From assembly GCA_051294375.1 (NCBI GenBank), contig CM119270.1:10374766-10438765 (forward strand): DNA of 64,000 bases. The letters are read 5' to 3'. A program made the position numbers and the translations under genes. This document shows, in pieces, positions 12,215 through 26,054 of this stretch (position 1 is its first letter; the number at the start of each line of letters is the position of its first letter). Under the pieces are notes generated by a model. That model saw only the letters and a list, made by a program, of their open reading frames with translations. It was not told the origin of the DNA and did no database searches. The stretch is from Paraspadella gotoi (Eukaryota; Chaetognatha).

Positions 12215-13600
12215 CAGCGGCGCCATCAAACTATGCCGACAGCTATGGCCCGTCTGGCCACGTAGATATTACACCAAAACATCTAACGAGGTTAATTTCT
12301 CAATCACAGTTCAACGTTCCCATTACCGTTTTCTCGGTCTAACCTTTTCTGTCGTCTTCAACTTCTTTTTCATTTATCTTTCTTTTTTTCATTCTTTTTC
12401 TTCTTCTTCTCCTTCTACTTTTTCTTCGTCTTCTTCTTCCACAATTCAATTGTTTTTTTTTCTCCTTCTCTTTCTCTGTTTCGACGATCGCCTAACGATG
12501 TTTGTTACCCGCGACCTTTCGTTGCACCTACTTTTTTTCTTGCTTCCTGCCTTCACTTCCCTCTCCTTTTCCTTTTTCTCTTCCTCCTCCTCCTCCTCCT
12601 CCTCCCCCTCCTCCTCCTCCGTTTGCCCTCAGTTTCCTAATCGGATCTCCACCCATTGGCATTGTGGTCGTCGGTAATTTCCTTCCTTCCTCTCTTCGAG
12701 ATCATTTCCTCCTTTGTGCCATTTTTTCTTCCTCTTTTCCTCCCTTTCCTCTTCCTCTTCTTCCTTCCTCTATTTCTTTCCTCTCACTTCCTCCTCATTT
12801 TCCTCCTCCCCCTACCGTAAAGAAATCTTTCTCGTTATTTCGTGAGTTTATAATACATTCAAGACCTTAACTGCCCCCCATTCCCCCCGGCCCCTTAGCT
12901 AAGCCCCTTCGCAGCAATATTGTCTCCCTTTCGAGCCAATTTTCTTCCTTTTTTCCTCCTTTCTTCTTTCAATCTTCTTTCAAAAACCGTCCTCTTCTTT
13001 CAATCTTCTTTCAAAACCTTCCTCTTCTTTCAATCTTTCTTTTCAAACCAATTTTCCCTTTTTCTCCCTTCGTTCGAGCAAAAAATGACGTTTTTGAAGT
13101 CTTTCAGTTATTACAAAAAAAAAAAAAAACAATGGGGGAAGAAAATTTTTTCCTTAAAATTATACTGGCGAAGATGAGTTTAAAAAAAAAAAAGAAATTG
13201 TAAAGAGAACTACAATGGAATCCTCTTCTCTCTCTCTCTCTCGTCTCTTGCTCTCTCTCACACATCATCCTTTTCGGTCTAATTAGATCAATTGTTCGGC
13301 AAAGGAAAAGACGCCCGTTACTTGAAATCGCATAAAACCGTCAGGGCCGAACTCTCTCTTCTCTACTCTCTCTCTCTCTTCTCTTCTCTCTCTCTACTCT
13401 CTCTTCTCTTCTCTCTCTCTCTCTCTCTCATCTCTTCCTCTCTTATGCCCTCCCCACTCCTTTTCTCCTTTTCAATCCACCCTCCCATGATCTCTTCCCA
13501 CAAATTACGTTACATACGGGGGAGAGAGCTGAAGAACGTCTTCATCCGACGTCAACCACCACATCCGGGGTACGCGTCGCTAAGCGTCTCACTGGCGTCG

Positions 13601-13614
13601 GTTGCTAGGGAAAC
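13601..13614. promoter_or_regulatory. RFX X-box-like site
   Basis: GTTGCTAGGGAAAC matches the X-box form RYYNYY-N2-RRNRAC at every defined position. X-boxes bind RFX factors and often sit near ciliary gene promoters. I see no start exon next to it, so the match may be chance. Confidence 0.3.
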
Positions 13615-13946
13615 GTCTCGAGCGTCGAAACCGTTTTGGAGGCTGAAACGATATCAAAAGGAGAAAATGGGAATCTTGAGATCGATTTCGGGGAAGAGAG
13701 AAGAAAGGAAATAAATTTCTGAAATTTTCTTCTTTTTCTTTCGAGAATTTCGAAAAAAGGAGGAATGGGGTAGATAAGCCGAGAGGAAACAGTAAGGGAT
13801 AGGGGAGGATATTGTTTCTTTTTTATTTGCTTGTTTGTTTCTTTCTTTGTCTGTTTATTTGTTTCTTTCTTTCTTTCTTTTTTCTTTTCTTCTTTATTCC
13901 CTTCTTTCTTTGTTTCTTTCTTTACTTCTTTGTTTCTTTCTTTACT

Positions 13947-14006
<60 letters not shown>
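13947..14006. repeat. (TTTC)n microsatellite
   Basis: Pure core of a longer interrupted (TTTC)n tract that spans about 13840-14035. Confidence 0.95.
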
Positions 14007-14146
14007 TTTTTCTTTCTAACCTTCTTTCTTTCTCCCGACCTCTTTCTCACCCTCAACCAAGCGTCATTCCGCCAATGTCTTTTCTCCATTTCTTCTTCAT
14101 TGTCGATGACGACTCCCGGTTTTTTTATTCGATTTCCGTCGTGACG

Positions 14147-14600
14147 CTGCGACACTGGAGAAGACGAAAACGAGGCTCTGCGACGCTGGAGAAGACGAAA
14201 ACGAGGCGCTGTAACGCTGTCGTAGACGAAAACAAGACTGCGATGCTGAAGAAAACAAAAACGAGGCGCTGTAACGCTGTCGTATACGAAAATGAGACTG
14301 CGAGCTGGAGAAGACAAAAAGGAGGCGCTGTAACGCTGTCGTAGACGAAAATGAGACTGCGAGCTGGAGAAGACAAAAAGGAGGCGCTTTAACGCTGTCG
14401 TAGACGAAAATGAGACTGCGAGCTGGAGAAGACAAAAAGGAGGCGCTGTAACGCTGTCGTAGACGAAAATGAGACTGCGAGCTGGAGTAGACAAAAAGGA
14501 GGCGCTGTAACGATGTCGTAGATGATAACGAGACTCTGCGATGCTGGAGAAGACAAAAAAAAGACTCTGCTACGCAGAGGGAGATGAAAACGAGTCGTTG
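14147..14600. repeat. 59-bp minisatellite, about 7 copies
   Basis: The unit contains GACTGCGAGCTGGAGAAGAC, then GGAGGCGCTGTAACGCTGTC, then a GTAGACGAAAAT part. Central copies at about 14290-14510 are nearly identical and the outer ones are diverged, which fits unequal exchange. Because 59 is not a multiple of three, the long minus-strand open frames through it cycle through all three frames. They are a by-product of the unit having no stop, not evidence of a gene. Confidence 0.9.
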
Positions 14601-15600
14601 AGAGCGTTGTGGAGCAGTGAAAAAAATTGTCAAAGTTTTTTTGATAATATTCTCAAACAAGAAGCAGATAGCTGTAGTGATGCAGTTAATAAATAGACCG
14701 CGCCTGATCTCTTCATTCCTTCCAAACCTCACTTTTCCTTACTCTTCCTCTTAATCTCATCACTAACTCACCCTCTCCGATATCCCACTCGATTCGGGTC
14801 GTTTTGCCAGCGAAACGAAAATTAGCACTTAGCTTCTTCTCTCAGAGTGAAACGCCCCTATTCAGCCATTTCCGCTTTTAACTCTTTATCTCTTTCGCCC
14901 GAATAAAATCCTTCCTTTTACTTGGCCCCCTCTTCCTCTTCCCTACCNNNNNNNNNNNNNNNNNNNNNNNNNNNNNNNNNNNNNNNNNNNNNNNNNNNNN
15001 NNNNNNNNNNNNNNNNNNNNNNNNNNNNNNNNNNNNNNNNNNNNNNNNNNNNNNNNNNNNNNNNNNNNNNNNNNNNNNNNNNNNNNNNNNNNNNNNNNNN
15101 NNNNNNNNNNNNNNNNNNNNNNNNNNNNNNNNNNNNNNNNNNNNNNNNNNNNNNNNNNNNNNNNNNTAACCGGAAGCAGAAAATGGAAAGAGGAAGAAAG
15201 AAGTAGAAACCATCATCATCAGCCACAACAACCGCGACGACGACGACGACGACGCCATAATGACGGGGTTAAAGCTTTGAGAGTAAAAAAGAAGGTAATG
15301 CTGCAAAACGCAAATTGAAAAGGAGGCAAAGAAACGATGAGAGGAAAATGGGAAAAATAAGATGAGGGGAAGAAGAAGGAGAAAAAGTCAGCAAAGCTAG
15401 AAACAGTAAACTAAGCAAAAGAAAAATACTTAAACAATATACAAAAAAGTTACCTATTATACTTGGAGCGATAAAGGGGAACAGATGGGGCAGAGCATTT
15501 CTAAGAATTTTGTTTAGCGTAAAACAGAAAAGTCTTTGCTGTTGTGTGTTCTCTTTGCCAAAGAAGCAGTCAGTCGGAAAATTTATCATTTTATTATTTT

Positions 15601-15685
15601 TATGAAATTGGTACAACCAATATAAAAATTATTCATTCATTTAATAAATAAGCTATCTTGCCCCTGACTTTGGACAGGCTTTGGT
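15601..15685 (+). repeat. dispersed 85-bp repeat, copy A
   Basis: The 85 bases match 56556-56640 with two differences. They include TACAACCAATATAAAAATTA and the core CTGACTTTGGACAGGCTTTG. Outside the 85 bases the flanks diverge, so this is an interspersed element and not part of the tandem artefact, although its 3' part is also carried into the noisy copy at 16284. The family is not recognised with certainty. A SINE-like core or a MITE fragment is possible. Confidence 0.75.
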
Positions 15686-15925
15686 TTATTTTATTTTATT
15701 TTTATTTTTATTACTTTTTGGCAACTGGGGCGAAATTGTGACATAATATATTACAATGAAAATTGAAATGAATTAAGTCATGAAAATACAAAAATTACAA
15801 ATTTATAGTACATGAAAACCTTTGTTAACAGAAAAAAAACCCAGAAAAACAGAATTTCTGCGCCCTTTTGTTTCTTATCTCGTCGAAAGTCTAAATCCTG
15901 AGGCGAGGGAATCGTCGTGCACGAA

Positions 15926-16007
<82 letters not shown>

Positions 16008-16283
16008 GGGGGCGCTCGCTATCTTTTTTTTTCTTCGGCGCGAAGAGAAACCTGCACCTTGGCCCCTTTTTTCAACCCCCAGGGGGAAGGATGAGGGTGA
16101 AAAGAAGCCACCTTCCTTTTGCCCGCGTTGGCTGCTAATAAGCTGCAAATGGGCAAATTTGGGGCTAAATGAGAAATAGATAGGAGAAGGGGTCTTAGCT
16201 CCTTGCTCCGATTCTCATCTCTCGCTCTTCTCTCGAGCCGCTCTGTGGCCGCGGGGGGAAGTATGGGGATTACAGAGAAAGAA
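15619..16283. repeat. tandem block 2, first copy (0.66 kb)
   Basis: Begins ATAAAAATTATTCATTC and ends at GGGGATTACAGAGAAAG. It is repeated in the same order from 16284. It carries a (CT)n tract at 15930-16005 followed by a GGGGGGCGCTCGCTA stretch. No exon is recognised. Confidence 0.85.
15930..16005. repeat. (TC)n microsatellite
   Basis: About 38 pure dinucleotides. The matching place in the noisy second copy, about 16630-16735, is interrupted by many extra bases, as expected from raw-read error. Confidence 0.97.
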
Positions 16284-17058
16284 ATAAAAATTACTTCATT
16301 CATTTAATAAATAAAGCTATCTTGCACCGCCTTGACTTTTTGGACAGGCTTTTGGTTCTGTTTATTTATTTACTTTTTCCATTACTTTTTGGCCACAACT
16401 GGGCGAAATTGTGACCATAATATATTATCAATGAAAATTGGAAATGGAATTTAAGTCATGGAAAATAACAAAAATTACAGAATCTTATAGTACATGAAAA
16501 ACCTTTGTCTAACAAGCAAAAAAAAATCCCAGAAAACAAACAGAATTTCCTCCCCTTTTGTTTTTCTTATCTCGTTCGACAAGTCTTAAATCCTCTAGGC
16601 GAGGGAATCGTCGTGCCACCGAGAAAACACCAATCTCTTCTCTCGTCCTCATCTCATCTCCTTCTCTCTCTTGCGCGTCATTCTCTCTCCTCTCTCTCTC
16701 TTCTCATCTCCTCTCTCTCTCTCTCGTCTCTCTCTCCGGCGGGGCGGCCGCTCGCTACGTCTTTTTTTTTCTTTCGCCGGCGCGAGGACCGAAACTGCAC
16801 CCTTGGCCCCCTTTTTTTCCAACCCCCAGGGCGGAAGAATGAGCGGTGAAAGACAAGCCACCCTTCCTTCTTGCCCGCTGTTTGGCTGCCTAATGTTTAA
16901 GCTGCAAATTGGGCGAAATTTGGGGCTAACATGGCAGAAAATAGATAGGAGAAGGCGCGTCTTAGCTCCTTAGCTCCGCATTCTCATCTCTCGCTCCTTC
17001 TCTCGAGCCGTCTCGTGCCTCGCGGGGGGAAGTCCATGGGGGATTACAGAGAAGAAAG
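16284..17058. repeat. tandem block 2, second, error-rich copy (0.77 kb)
   Basis: Aligns along the first copy with frequent small insertions, for example extra bases around CTTGACTTTTTGGACAGGC compared with CTGACTTTGGACAGGC in the first copy. It is followed by about 540 bases of further GC-mixed and (TC)n sequence and then a 25-N gap at 17600. Same technical signature as tandem block 1. Confidence 0.84.
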
Positions 17059-18081
<1,023 letters not shown>

Positions 18082-18570
18082 TGAGTTTTTGGGAGAGAGT
18101 GATTTGCCGAGTGATTGTCATTCGTGAGTGCGACTGAACATAATGTAATGAAATATGTTAATAATTCATACGTCAATTAGTGACTAAGAAGTAAGGATTA
18201 AACAATAATTTAATTGTTTGAATTTAGTTGCATTAAAATACTGAATACGATTAACGTCAGCGAGGGAGAAAGTTAAATCTGATTCCCCGATAATGTTTTC
18301 CTCTTCGTGATTTTTACAATAAAAATTAAACAAAATTCGCAGCGACGGATTTTCAAAGACGGTGAAAGATTAGAGAGTGAGAAATGAAGAGAAAAAAAGA
18401 GAGGTAAAGAGAAGAAAAATAAAGGAATAGAGAGGAAAAGGAGGTCGAAAAAAAGAAAAACCGAGGAATAGAGAGGTAAAGGAGATCGAAAGCGTGAAAA
18501 GTTTTGCCGCGAATTGACATAATTGACTCTTTCTTTTATCAACGAAGAAAATCCGAAGAGAGTTTTCCCA

Positions 18571-18677
<107 letters not shown>

Positions 18678-20765
18678 TCTCCGTTTGTACTCTCCACAAC
18701 CGCTATCTCCCTCCTCGCCGTGCGAAATGCCTCGTCCCAGGGGCAAGAATTCATCCACGGTCGTACCGCCGGAATACCAACGCATCTTTTTTTTTTTCTT
18801 TATTCCTTTCTCTATATTCTTTTCTTTTTTCTTTCCTCCTCCTTCCTTTCCTTTCCTCCCTCCCCTTTTCTGGCCGAGAGCGCGCTCGCGGCGTTATTCC
18901 CCTTTCGGTCCGCGAGTTTCTTCCGATTGGCGGCCCCAGGGACGAGGGGGGGAGGGTGGGGGCGGAAAGAGAGGGGGGAGGAGGAGAAAGGGGAAGTGAA
19001 GGAGGAAAGGGGAGAGATGGAAGAGAGTAAGGAAGGAAGAAAGGAGAGAAGGGAAAAATAGTAGTTTAAGAAAGGCTTGAACCAGAATATATGAAAGGAA
19101 TGGGAGGAAATAAAAAAAAATTGGGTACAAGAAGGGAGTAAGAAAAAATAACGAATGTAGGAAGGAAAAAGAAAAGAAAATGAAGATCGATTGTGAAAAG
19201 AAATTGAGTGGTAGGGAAAGAAATTACGAAGAGGATGAGAAAGGGGTAGGGCAAAGGGGCCTTTACCTTGAGGTTATAGTCTCAGTGTTTTCGCTTACTG
19301 AGAAGTTGACATCTCCAGACAACGCATTGTCGGATTGACGCGTGTGTGTGTNNNNNNNNNNNNNNNNNNNNNNNNNNNNNNNNNNNNNNNNNNNNNNNNN
19401 NNNNNNNNNNNNNNNNNNNNNNNNNNNNNNNNNNNNNNNNNNNNNNNNNNNNNNNNNNNNNNNNNNNNNNNNNNNNNNNNNNNNNNNNNNNNNNNNNNNN
19501 NNNNNNNNNNNNNNNNAGAGAGAGAGAGAGAAAGAAATACGCATAGCCTAGAAAGTTAGACTTACATCTTGATTACAAAATCGATATTGGATCTGCCGCA
19601 GATGAAAAGAAAAGAGTTTCTTTTCTATTTCTTTACGCGAAACGAAAAACCTTTTCGCCTTCATATCTTTTTCCATTTCTATCTTTCTCTATTTCTGTCT
19701 CTGTTTCTATTTTTTTCCCTCTTTCATTTCAATATTTGTTTCTTTCTTTTCTAAGTCTTCCCACCCCAGAATTTTTTTCACAACACCCTCTCTTTTCCTT
19801 TGACCTTAGTGCCCCCCCTAATAACCCTTTCCGACGGATAGAGAGTATTGTCCGCCCTCATTCTTCCTGTGTTTTCACCTCACTCGTCCACCTTATCCCT
19901 ACGCCCACTTCGGATCTTTCCTTTCCCCCACCCAACAGTTTTTCACTCCCCGAATTTATTGAACCCCCCGGTCCCCCCTGGCCCCCCCCAAAGCCCCCTC
20001 CGCACCCTTCTCCTCTCGCGTCTCTTCCCGATTTTCTTTCGCTAGATTTTCTTTTCGAATTTTAGTTTTCATCTTTGCAATCGTCGCTTCCATCAGAGAA
20101 TCAATTTTCATATTTTACGCTCGAAGCTTCGTGATTGAAATTGTCTCTAACCTTTCATATATTCCCTTTTCTCTATATTATTCCAATTATTACATAATTT
20201 AACAAAGATTCTCTCAAATTCTAGGCCTATTAATATATGGAAATCTTTCACTTGTCTCACTTTGACTATATTTAAACTTGTTGCGTAAAACTTCGATCTT
20301 AGTCGGTATGCGATCTTCGATTTTGGTCTCGAAGGCCTTCCGGTCAGCTGGCACCGGTGAAGATGAGCGCCTCCGATCGAGCGCCCCGAATCTGGAACCA
20401 CCCTGAACATTCGTGATCGTCGTCGTCTTTCTTATTCTCTTCTTCTCTTGTCCCACATCCAGTCTCAGAAATCGATATATCGCCTTTGGAATCTCGTTCG
20501 TCGTTCGTCGCTTATCGTCGTCGTTTCTTCCAAGATGGTCGTCATATTTATTTTTCTTGTCGAATATCGATCGCCATGATCATCTTTTGCCGTTCAAAGT
20601 TTTAAATTCAAAGGATTTGAGAATAAATTTCATCTCAAAAAAGTCTATTTCACTTCGGGACTCGGAATCGTTTAAGTTCTCAGGAAAGGGGCCTCTTCAA
20701 GATAGAACCCAAAACGGCGCCCCCTACAAATTGGTCCATAAATCCCCTGACTTGATTAAATCTCT

Positions 20766-20834
<69 letters not shown>

Positions 20835-21579
20835 GTCTCCTCGTCCTCTTCTGCCCCGTTTCTCACGTCTCTCTTCCCCCTCGTTAGTGCTGATTCCACG
20901 TTCTCGCACTCTCTCTCGCTCTTCGCTCTCTCTCCGTTTGGTCAGCATAAAATCCGAGGGGANNNNNNNNNNNNNNNNNNNNNNNNNNNNNNNNNNNNNN
21001 NNNNNNNNNNNNNNNNNNNNNNNNNNNNNNNNNNNNNNNNNNNNNNNNNNNNNNNNNNNNNNNNNNNNNNNNNNNNNNNNNNNNNNNNNNNNNNNNNNNN
21101 NNNNNNNNNNNNNNNNNNNNNNNNNNNNNNNNNNNNNNNNNNNNNNCGAGGGAATGGTCATTTCCTTGCCCCGACCCGCTCCTCACTCTGTCTCTCTCTA
21201 CTTCACCCTCCCCTCTCAGTCTCTCGCTCCCTCTGTGACTTTCTCCAACCATTGGGACCCAGGGGATCCGGATCCGAAACTTCTTCTCCGCTGTCCCTTT
21301 GCCCGATAACCTGCTTTGCTGCCCGATACCCTTGACCGATACCCTGCTTTACTGCCCGATACCCTTGACCGATACCCCACTCCGCTGGCCAATGCTCTTT
21401 TCCTCTACCTTTATGTCGCTTGTTGGGCAATGTTGGGTTACGAGTCAATTTTCTATGCACATTTTTGCAACAATTATTTTTTTATTCATTGGATTTTGCT
21501 TCTCTCTTTCACTGCACTAATTTCCACTCCACTTTTAGCTCCTCTGAGCCTGTGTATTCGAGTTCACTCATGTCCACCC

Positions 21580-21600
21580 CGGGGATCGAACTAGCGACCT
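21580..21600 (-). other. tRNA B-box-like site, possible SINE remnant
   Basis: The minus strand reads AGTTCGATCCC followed by GGGG, close to the RNA polymerase III B-box GGTTCGANTCC. I do not find a convincing A-box at the expected 35-45 base distance or a cloverleaf. It could be the remnant of a tRNA-derived SINE or chance. Confidence 0.2.
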
Positions 21601-23291
21601 TTTCATTCTCAGAGATCTCGATCTGTCCATGGACATGCGTTGCATCCGGTATCGGAATCATATTCGGGACACGGACTAGATATGAGGCAGAATATTAAAA
21701 CTTATGGGAAAAGTTTTTCGTCTAGGTTGGATACTTTTCTTTAAATTTTAACTTTAACTTCATCTTCCTTTATTTCCTCTTTACCTTCCTTAATTAATCC
21801 TCGCGGTTACTCAATTCCCTCGCATGAACCAAAAAATGGTCAAAGGGTCACAGCGATGCCGTTGCCGTTAGATCTTGCTGCTGAAGTATCCGTTTGGGTT
21901 AAAATGCTGCACGCGATGCTGCTGCGAATTAGATTGTTGCCTTTTATGATTAGCCTTTCGTTTTCTTCGCAATGAGACATATACGAGAGAGAAGAGAGAG
22001 AGAGAGGAATAAGAGGAGAGAGAGAGATGGATTGAGAGTGAGAGAGAGAGAGAGAGAGAGGGCGATGGCGGAAGAGAGATAAGGCATTGGCCTCTTTGGT
22101 CACATTCGGGTCAGGCAGGGTCGCTGACACATGGGGCATCGCGCAAAAAGTTGGGGTTGACGTACAAGGGGACAAAAGATATGGAAAAGGTTAGAGAAAG
22201 CGGGAGAGCGAGACAGAGAGTGAAAGAAAGAGAGAGAGAAAAAGGAAAGAGATATCCCTTTCGGTCAGAAGGCAGAAGCTCAAAAATCCTCTGACTCTGT
22301 AACGGAAATTTTTGAGAGAGATAAAGAGTCTCACGTTTTGAAGTCGCGAAAAGATTTGAATAAGAGTAACCACGAATGGAGGAAGTCCAAATACTCGCGG
22401 CGTCATCCACGGGATTCTCAAGAGACAACGCCAGACTGACCGTCAAAAAAAGCAGAGCAGATGAGAGTGAGAGAGAGAGAGACGAGAGAGAGAGAGAGAA
22501 GAGAGAGGAGAGGAGAGGAGAGATGAGAGAGAGAGAGAGAGAGAGAGATGTAGAGAGAGAGAGAGAGAGAGAGAGCTGGTCGGTGCGAATAAACAAATCA
22601 AGATGCATCGCTTGACCGACGCGGTTTTCGGCCGCGCTCTTTGCCGCGGAGTGGCGATTGGCTGCTGCGTCCGACTCCGCTTCTGCTCCGGCGGCTGCTG
22701 TTGATGTTGCTGCAGAGGCGGAAAGAATTTCGCGCGGCCGCGTTCAGCCTTACTCTCGAGTCCGGTTGCCACGACGACGACAACAACGACGACGATCATG
22801 ACGACGACGTCGGACCGCACAAGAAGTTTTTTTTTGGCTGTCATTAAAGTCTTGATGATTACGACAACGATGATGACAACGAGGGAAACTTTTTCGTTCA
22901 CAATGTCACATCTTGGAAACCTGATTTTTGTCTTTGCTTAGTCTTTTTTTCTTCTTCTTTTCATAATTTTAAATTTGTTAATTTTCCAATCAACATTTTA
23001 TTTTCCCCCTTTCTTCTAACTTCATTATTTTTTCTTTTTGTTTAAATTTCCCCTTCTCTCTCTTTTCTTTTCCTTCTGTCTTTTCTTCTGTCCCTTCTTT
23101 CTTTCCGTCATCCCTCCCTCCTCCTCCCTTTCCAAATCTCCCCTCCCCATCTGATTCCCCATCTTAAGTCCCGCGAATCTGCCGGGGTTCTGCCACGAAG
23201 CGGCCGCCCTTTGCCGGCTCTGCCCCCGGCCAGTAAAGTCAGCGGTCCACTGCTTTGGGGTATCAAAGTTATCCCCGGGATTAAGGGAAGA

Positions 23292-23327
<36 letters not shown>

Positions 23328-23673
23328 GAACCGTGCTGACCGTTCTTGCTTCACTCTAAAAACCGTTCAAAGGCAACAATTATACTTGTTAAACTTGTTC
23401 GCATAATATACTTGCAAAATAAAAGTTGCTTGCTGCAAAAAGTGAAAACCAAGACTGCATCGGTAGTCGAACGCCACGTCGAAGATAAAACTTATTGGGT
23501 TCAGTTGCCCCTGAATTTCCCAGACTCTTTCCAGCTCGAATGATTGGAGGTTAGGGGGAAGAGAGGGAGGAAAGAAGGAGGAAAGGAGGAAAAGAGCGGA
23601 GGGATAGAGACTCAGGTTAAGCCCCATGTCCAGCAAATGTCCCTCCATTCATCTCTGCCTCAGGATCGCCTGG

Positions 23674-23675
<2 letters not shown>

Positions 23676-23715
<40 letters not shown>
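23676..23715. repeat. (GA)n microsatellite
   Basis: Twenty uninterrupted GA dinucleotides in the large intron. Confidence 0.95.
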
Positions 23716-23719
<4 letters not shown>

Positions 23720-24044
23720 TGTGAAATGACCATCGCGCCTCAGTTCACGAAGCAATTATCGTGTCTGACCGTGGATCAGCTTTCGTTGTTCATCGCGAGT
23801 AATATTCAATGTTGGATGTTTCATATTTAAACAAAATTAATTTTTTTTGCATAAAATCTATTTGAAAGGACAAATCCGTACGAAGGTAATAATAAACATA
23901 AAAGACGTAATTTTATCTTTGAAATAAACTTACGCATGGAATTTAGTAACTACTACTAAAGTTAAATTTTTTTTTTATTACAACCGCGTTCACGGTCTAA
24001 TTTTCTTTCGTCTATTCCCCCTTTTCTATTTATGCAAAGTCGCT

Positions 24045-24085
<41 letters not shown>
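24045..24085. repeat. (GTC)n trinucleotide repeat
   Basis: About 13 pure GTC units in the large intron. One of many GTC/GAC tracts in the window. Confidence 0.96.
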
Positions 24086-24620
24086 TCGAAGCCTTGAATA
24101 GGGAAAAATCAATGCTTGAATTTGATGGGGATTCAGATAACCCTTGAATGATAATTATCGCATTGAGAGCCTTAGCTGAAAGAGAGAGAGCGAGAGAGGC
24201 GGCGGAAAGGACAAGAGANNNNNNNNNNNNNNNNNNNNNNNNNNNNNNNNNNNNNNNNNNNNNNNNNNNNNNNNNNNNNNNNNNNNNNNNNNNNNNNNNN
24301 NNNNNNNNNNNNNNNNNNNNNNNNNNNNNNNNNNNNNNNNNNNNNNNNNNNNNNNNNNNNNNNNNNNNNNNNNNNNNNNNNNNNNNNNNNNNNNNNNNNN
24401 NNNNNNNNNNNNNNNNNNNNNNNNNNNNNNNNNNNNNNNNNNNNNNNNNNNNNNNNNNNNNNNNNNNNNNNNNNNNNNNNNNNNNNNNNNNNNNNNNNNN
24501 NNNNNNNNNNNNNNNNNNNNNNNNNNNNNNNNNNNNNNNNNNNNNNNNNNNNTTTTAAAAATATAATCTAGTCGCTCGCAGTTGGTGAATTAGAAAAATA
24601 AACAATGAGGTAGAATATTG

Positions 24621-24659
<39 letters not shown>

Positions 24660-25633
24660 GACTCTTTCTCTGCGCTTATCGCCCCAAATCATTCCCGCTT
24701 CCATCTTTGCACAGTCCTCTTCCTCCTCCTCCTCTTCCCTTTCCTCTTCCTCTTCATTCCCTCCCAATGCTATCAAAGGATAATCTGTATTGATTTCCCA
24801 TAATTCAAGTTTGAACAATTTTAGCCTCGCTCCTCCTCCTCCTCCTCCACCTCCCTTCCTTTTTTTCCGGAACCCAAGTCGCCGATTATTTCCGATAATT
24901 ACGAAACAAAACGCTTTTCCCTCTCATTTTCTGTTTCCTATTTTAATTATTTTATTTTTCTTTACTTTTTATTTCTATCTTCTTTTTTTTCTATTTCTCT
25001 TTGTTTCTTTCCCATTCTTCTTCGTATTTGAAATTGTAAAAAAAAAAGAAAAAAAAAGGAAAGAAGAAAAAAAAAATTAAGAGACGAGAAAAAGAAAAAA
25101 AAACCTCCAGCCAATTAGCAGAGTTGGAATAACAAAAATGAGGCAAAATAAATTTAGAGAAAAGGAGAGAGAGAGAGAGAGAGAGANNNNNNNNNNNNNN
25201 NNNNNNNNNNNNNNNNNNNNNNNNNNNNNNNNNNNNNNNNNNNNNNNNNNNNNNNNNNNNNNNNNNNNNNNNNNNNNNNNNNNNNNNNNNNNNNNNNNNN
25301 AGAGAGAGAGAGAGAGAGAGAGAGAGAAGGCTGAAATATTCCGAAGGCAGAAAAAGAGTGGAAGAAAAAAAATAGGAGGAAGACCGCCGGATGTAACTGG
25401 AAAGAAAGCAAAGTCGCGGATGTAATACGCCCCTCTTTCGTCACCCGCGATTCTCATTCCCCTTAAACCTCCGTCGAAACGATCTCCTCGTTTTCGTAAC
25501 CCAAACCCCGTCCCAAACCCCTGCTGGACCCGTATGTAACTGGCTTTCGCTGGAAAACGGGATTAACGGGGGTCAACTCGGGATGGCGCTCGCTTCGGAT
25601 CGCCGAACTCAATCGGAAATGCCATCCGCGGTA

Positions 25634-25641
25634 TGACGTCA
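25634..25641. promoter_or_regulatory. full CRE palindrome TGACGTCA
   Basis: A perfect CREB/ATF-type site within an unusually complex, non-repetitive part of the intron (about 25440-25900). A regulatory role is inference. Confidence 0.25.
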
Positions 25642-25931
25642 TTATGGCGCCGTCGCCAGCGTCGCTTCAGCATCCGTTGTGGGCGGAGGGTGTGGGTTGC
25701 GGTTTGTGGAAACTGGTTTCTCGCGATGACGGTGATTCTGACGGTAAACTCTGAACGACGTTACTTCATTCGTTGTTGTTGTCGTTGTTGATGGCGCACG
25801 TCGCGTGTTCTCGTTGCTAAGAGATCGAATGTTTGCGTTCGCCTTTTTTTTTCTCGGTGGCATCGAGAAGACTTCCGGTGGCAGAGGCTATCGGAGCGCG
25901 TAAAGCCGATCCCCTTAACAGTTACGATAAT

Positions 25932-26054
<123 letters not shown>

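Larger units (their letters stand above)
11639..15600. other. gene-less intron-like stretch
   Basis: No supportable exon. It holds polypyrimidine runs, a (TCC)n-like tract at about 12580-12620, a roughly 34-bp CTTCTTTCAATCTTCTTTC repeat in three copies at about 12955-13050, a (TTTC)n tract, the 59-bp minisatellite, a gap at 14948-15166 and a (GAC)n tract near 15235-15255. Two small motif sites are listed separately. Confidence 0.6.

Noticed and set aside
13922-14732. 190- and 211-codon minus-strand frames with a repeated FVYDSVTA-like peptide
   Set aside because: The 59-bp minisatellite shifts frame each unit, so the repeated peptide appears in all frames and cannot be under coding selection.
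20147-20410. 87-codon minus-strand frame with mixed composition
   Set aside because: It looks less repetitive than most, but I find no motif, and its overlap with an open + frame in a CpG-rich patch makes chance likely.
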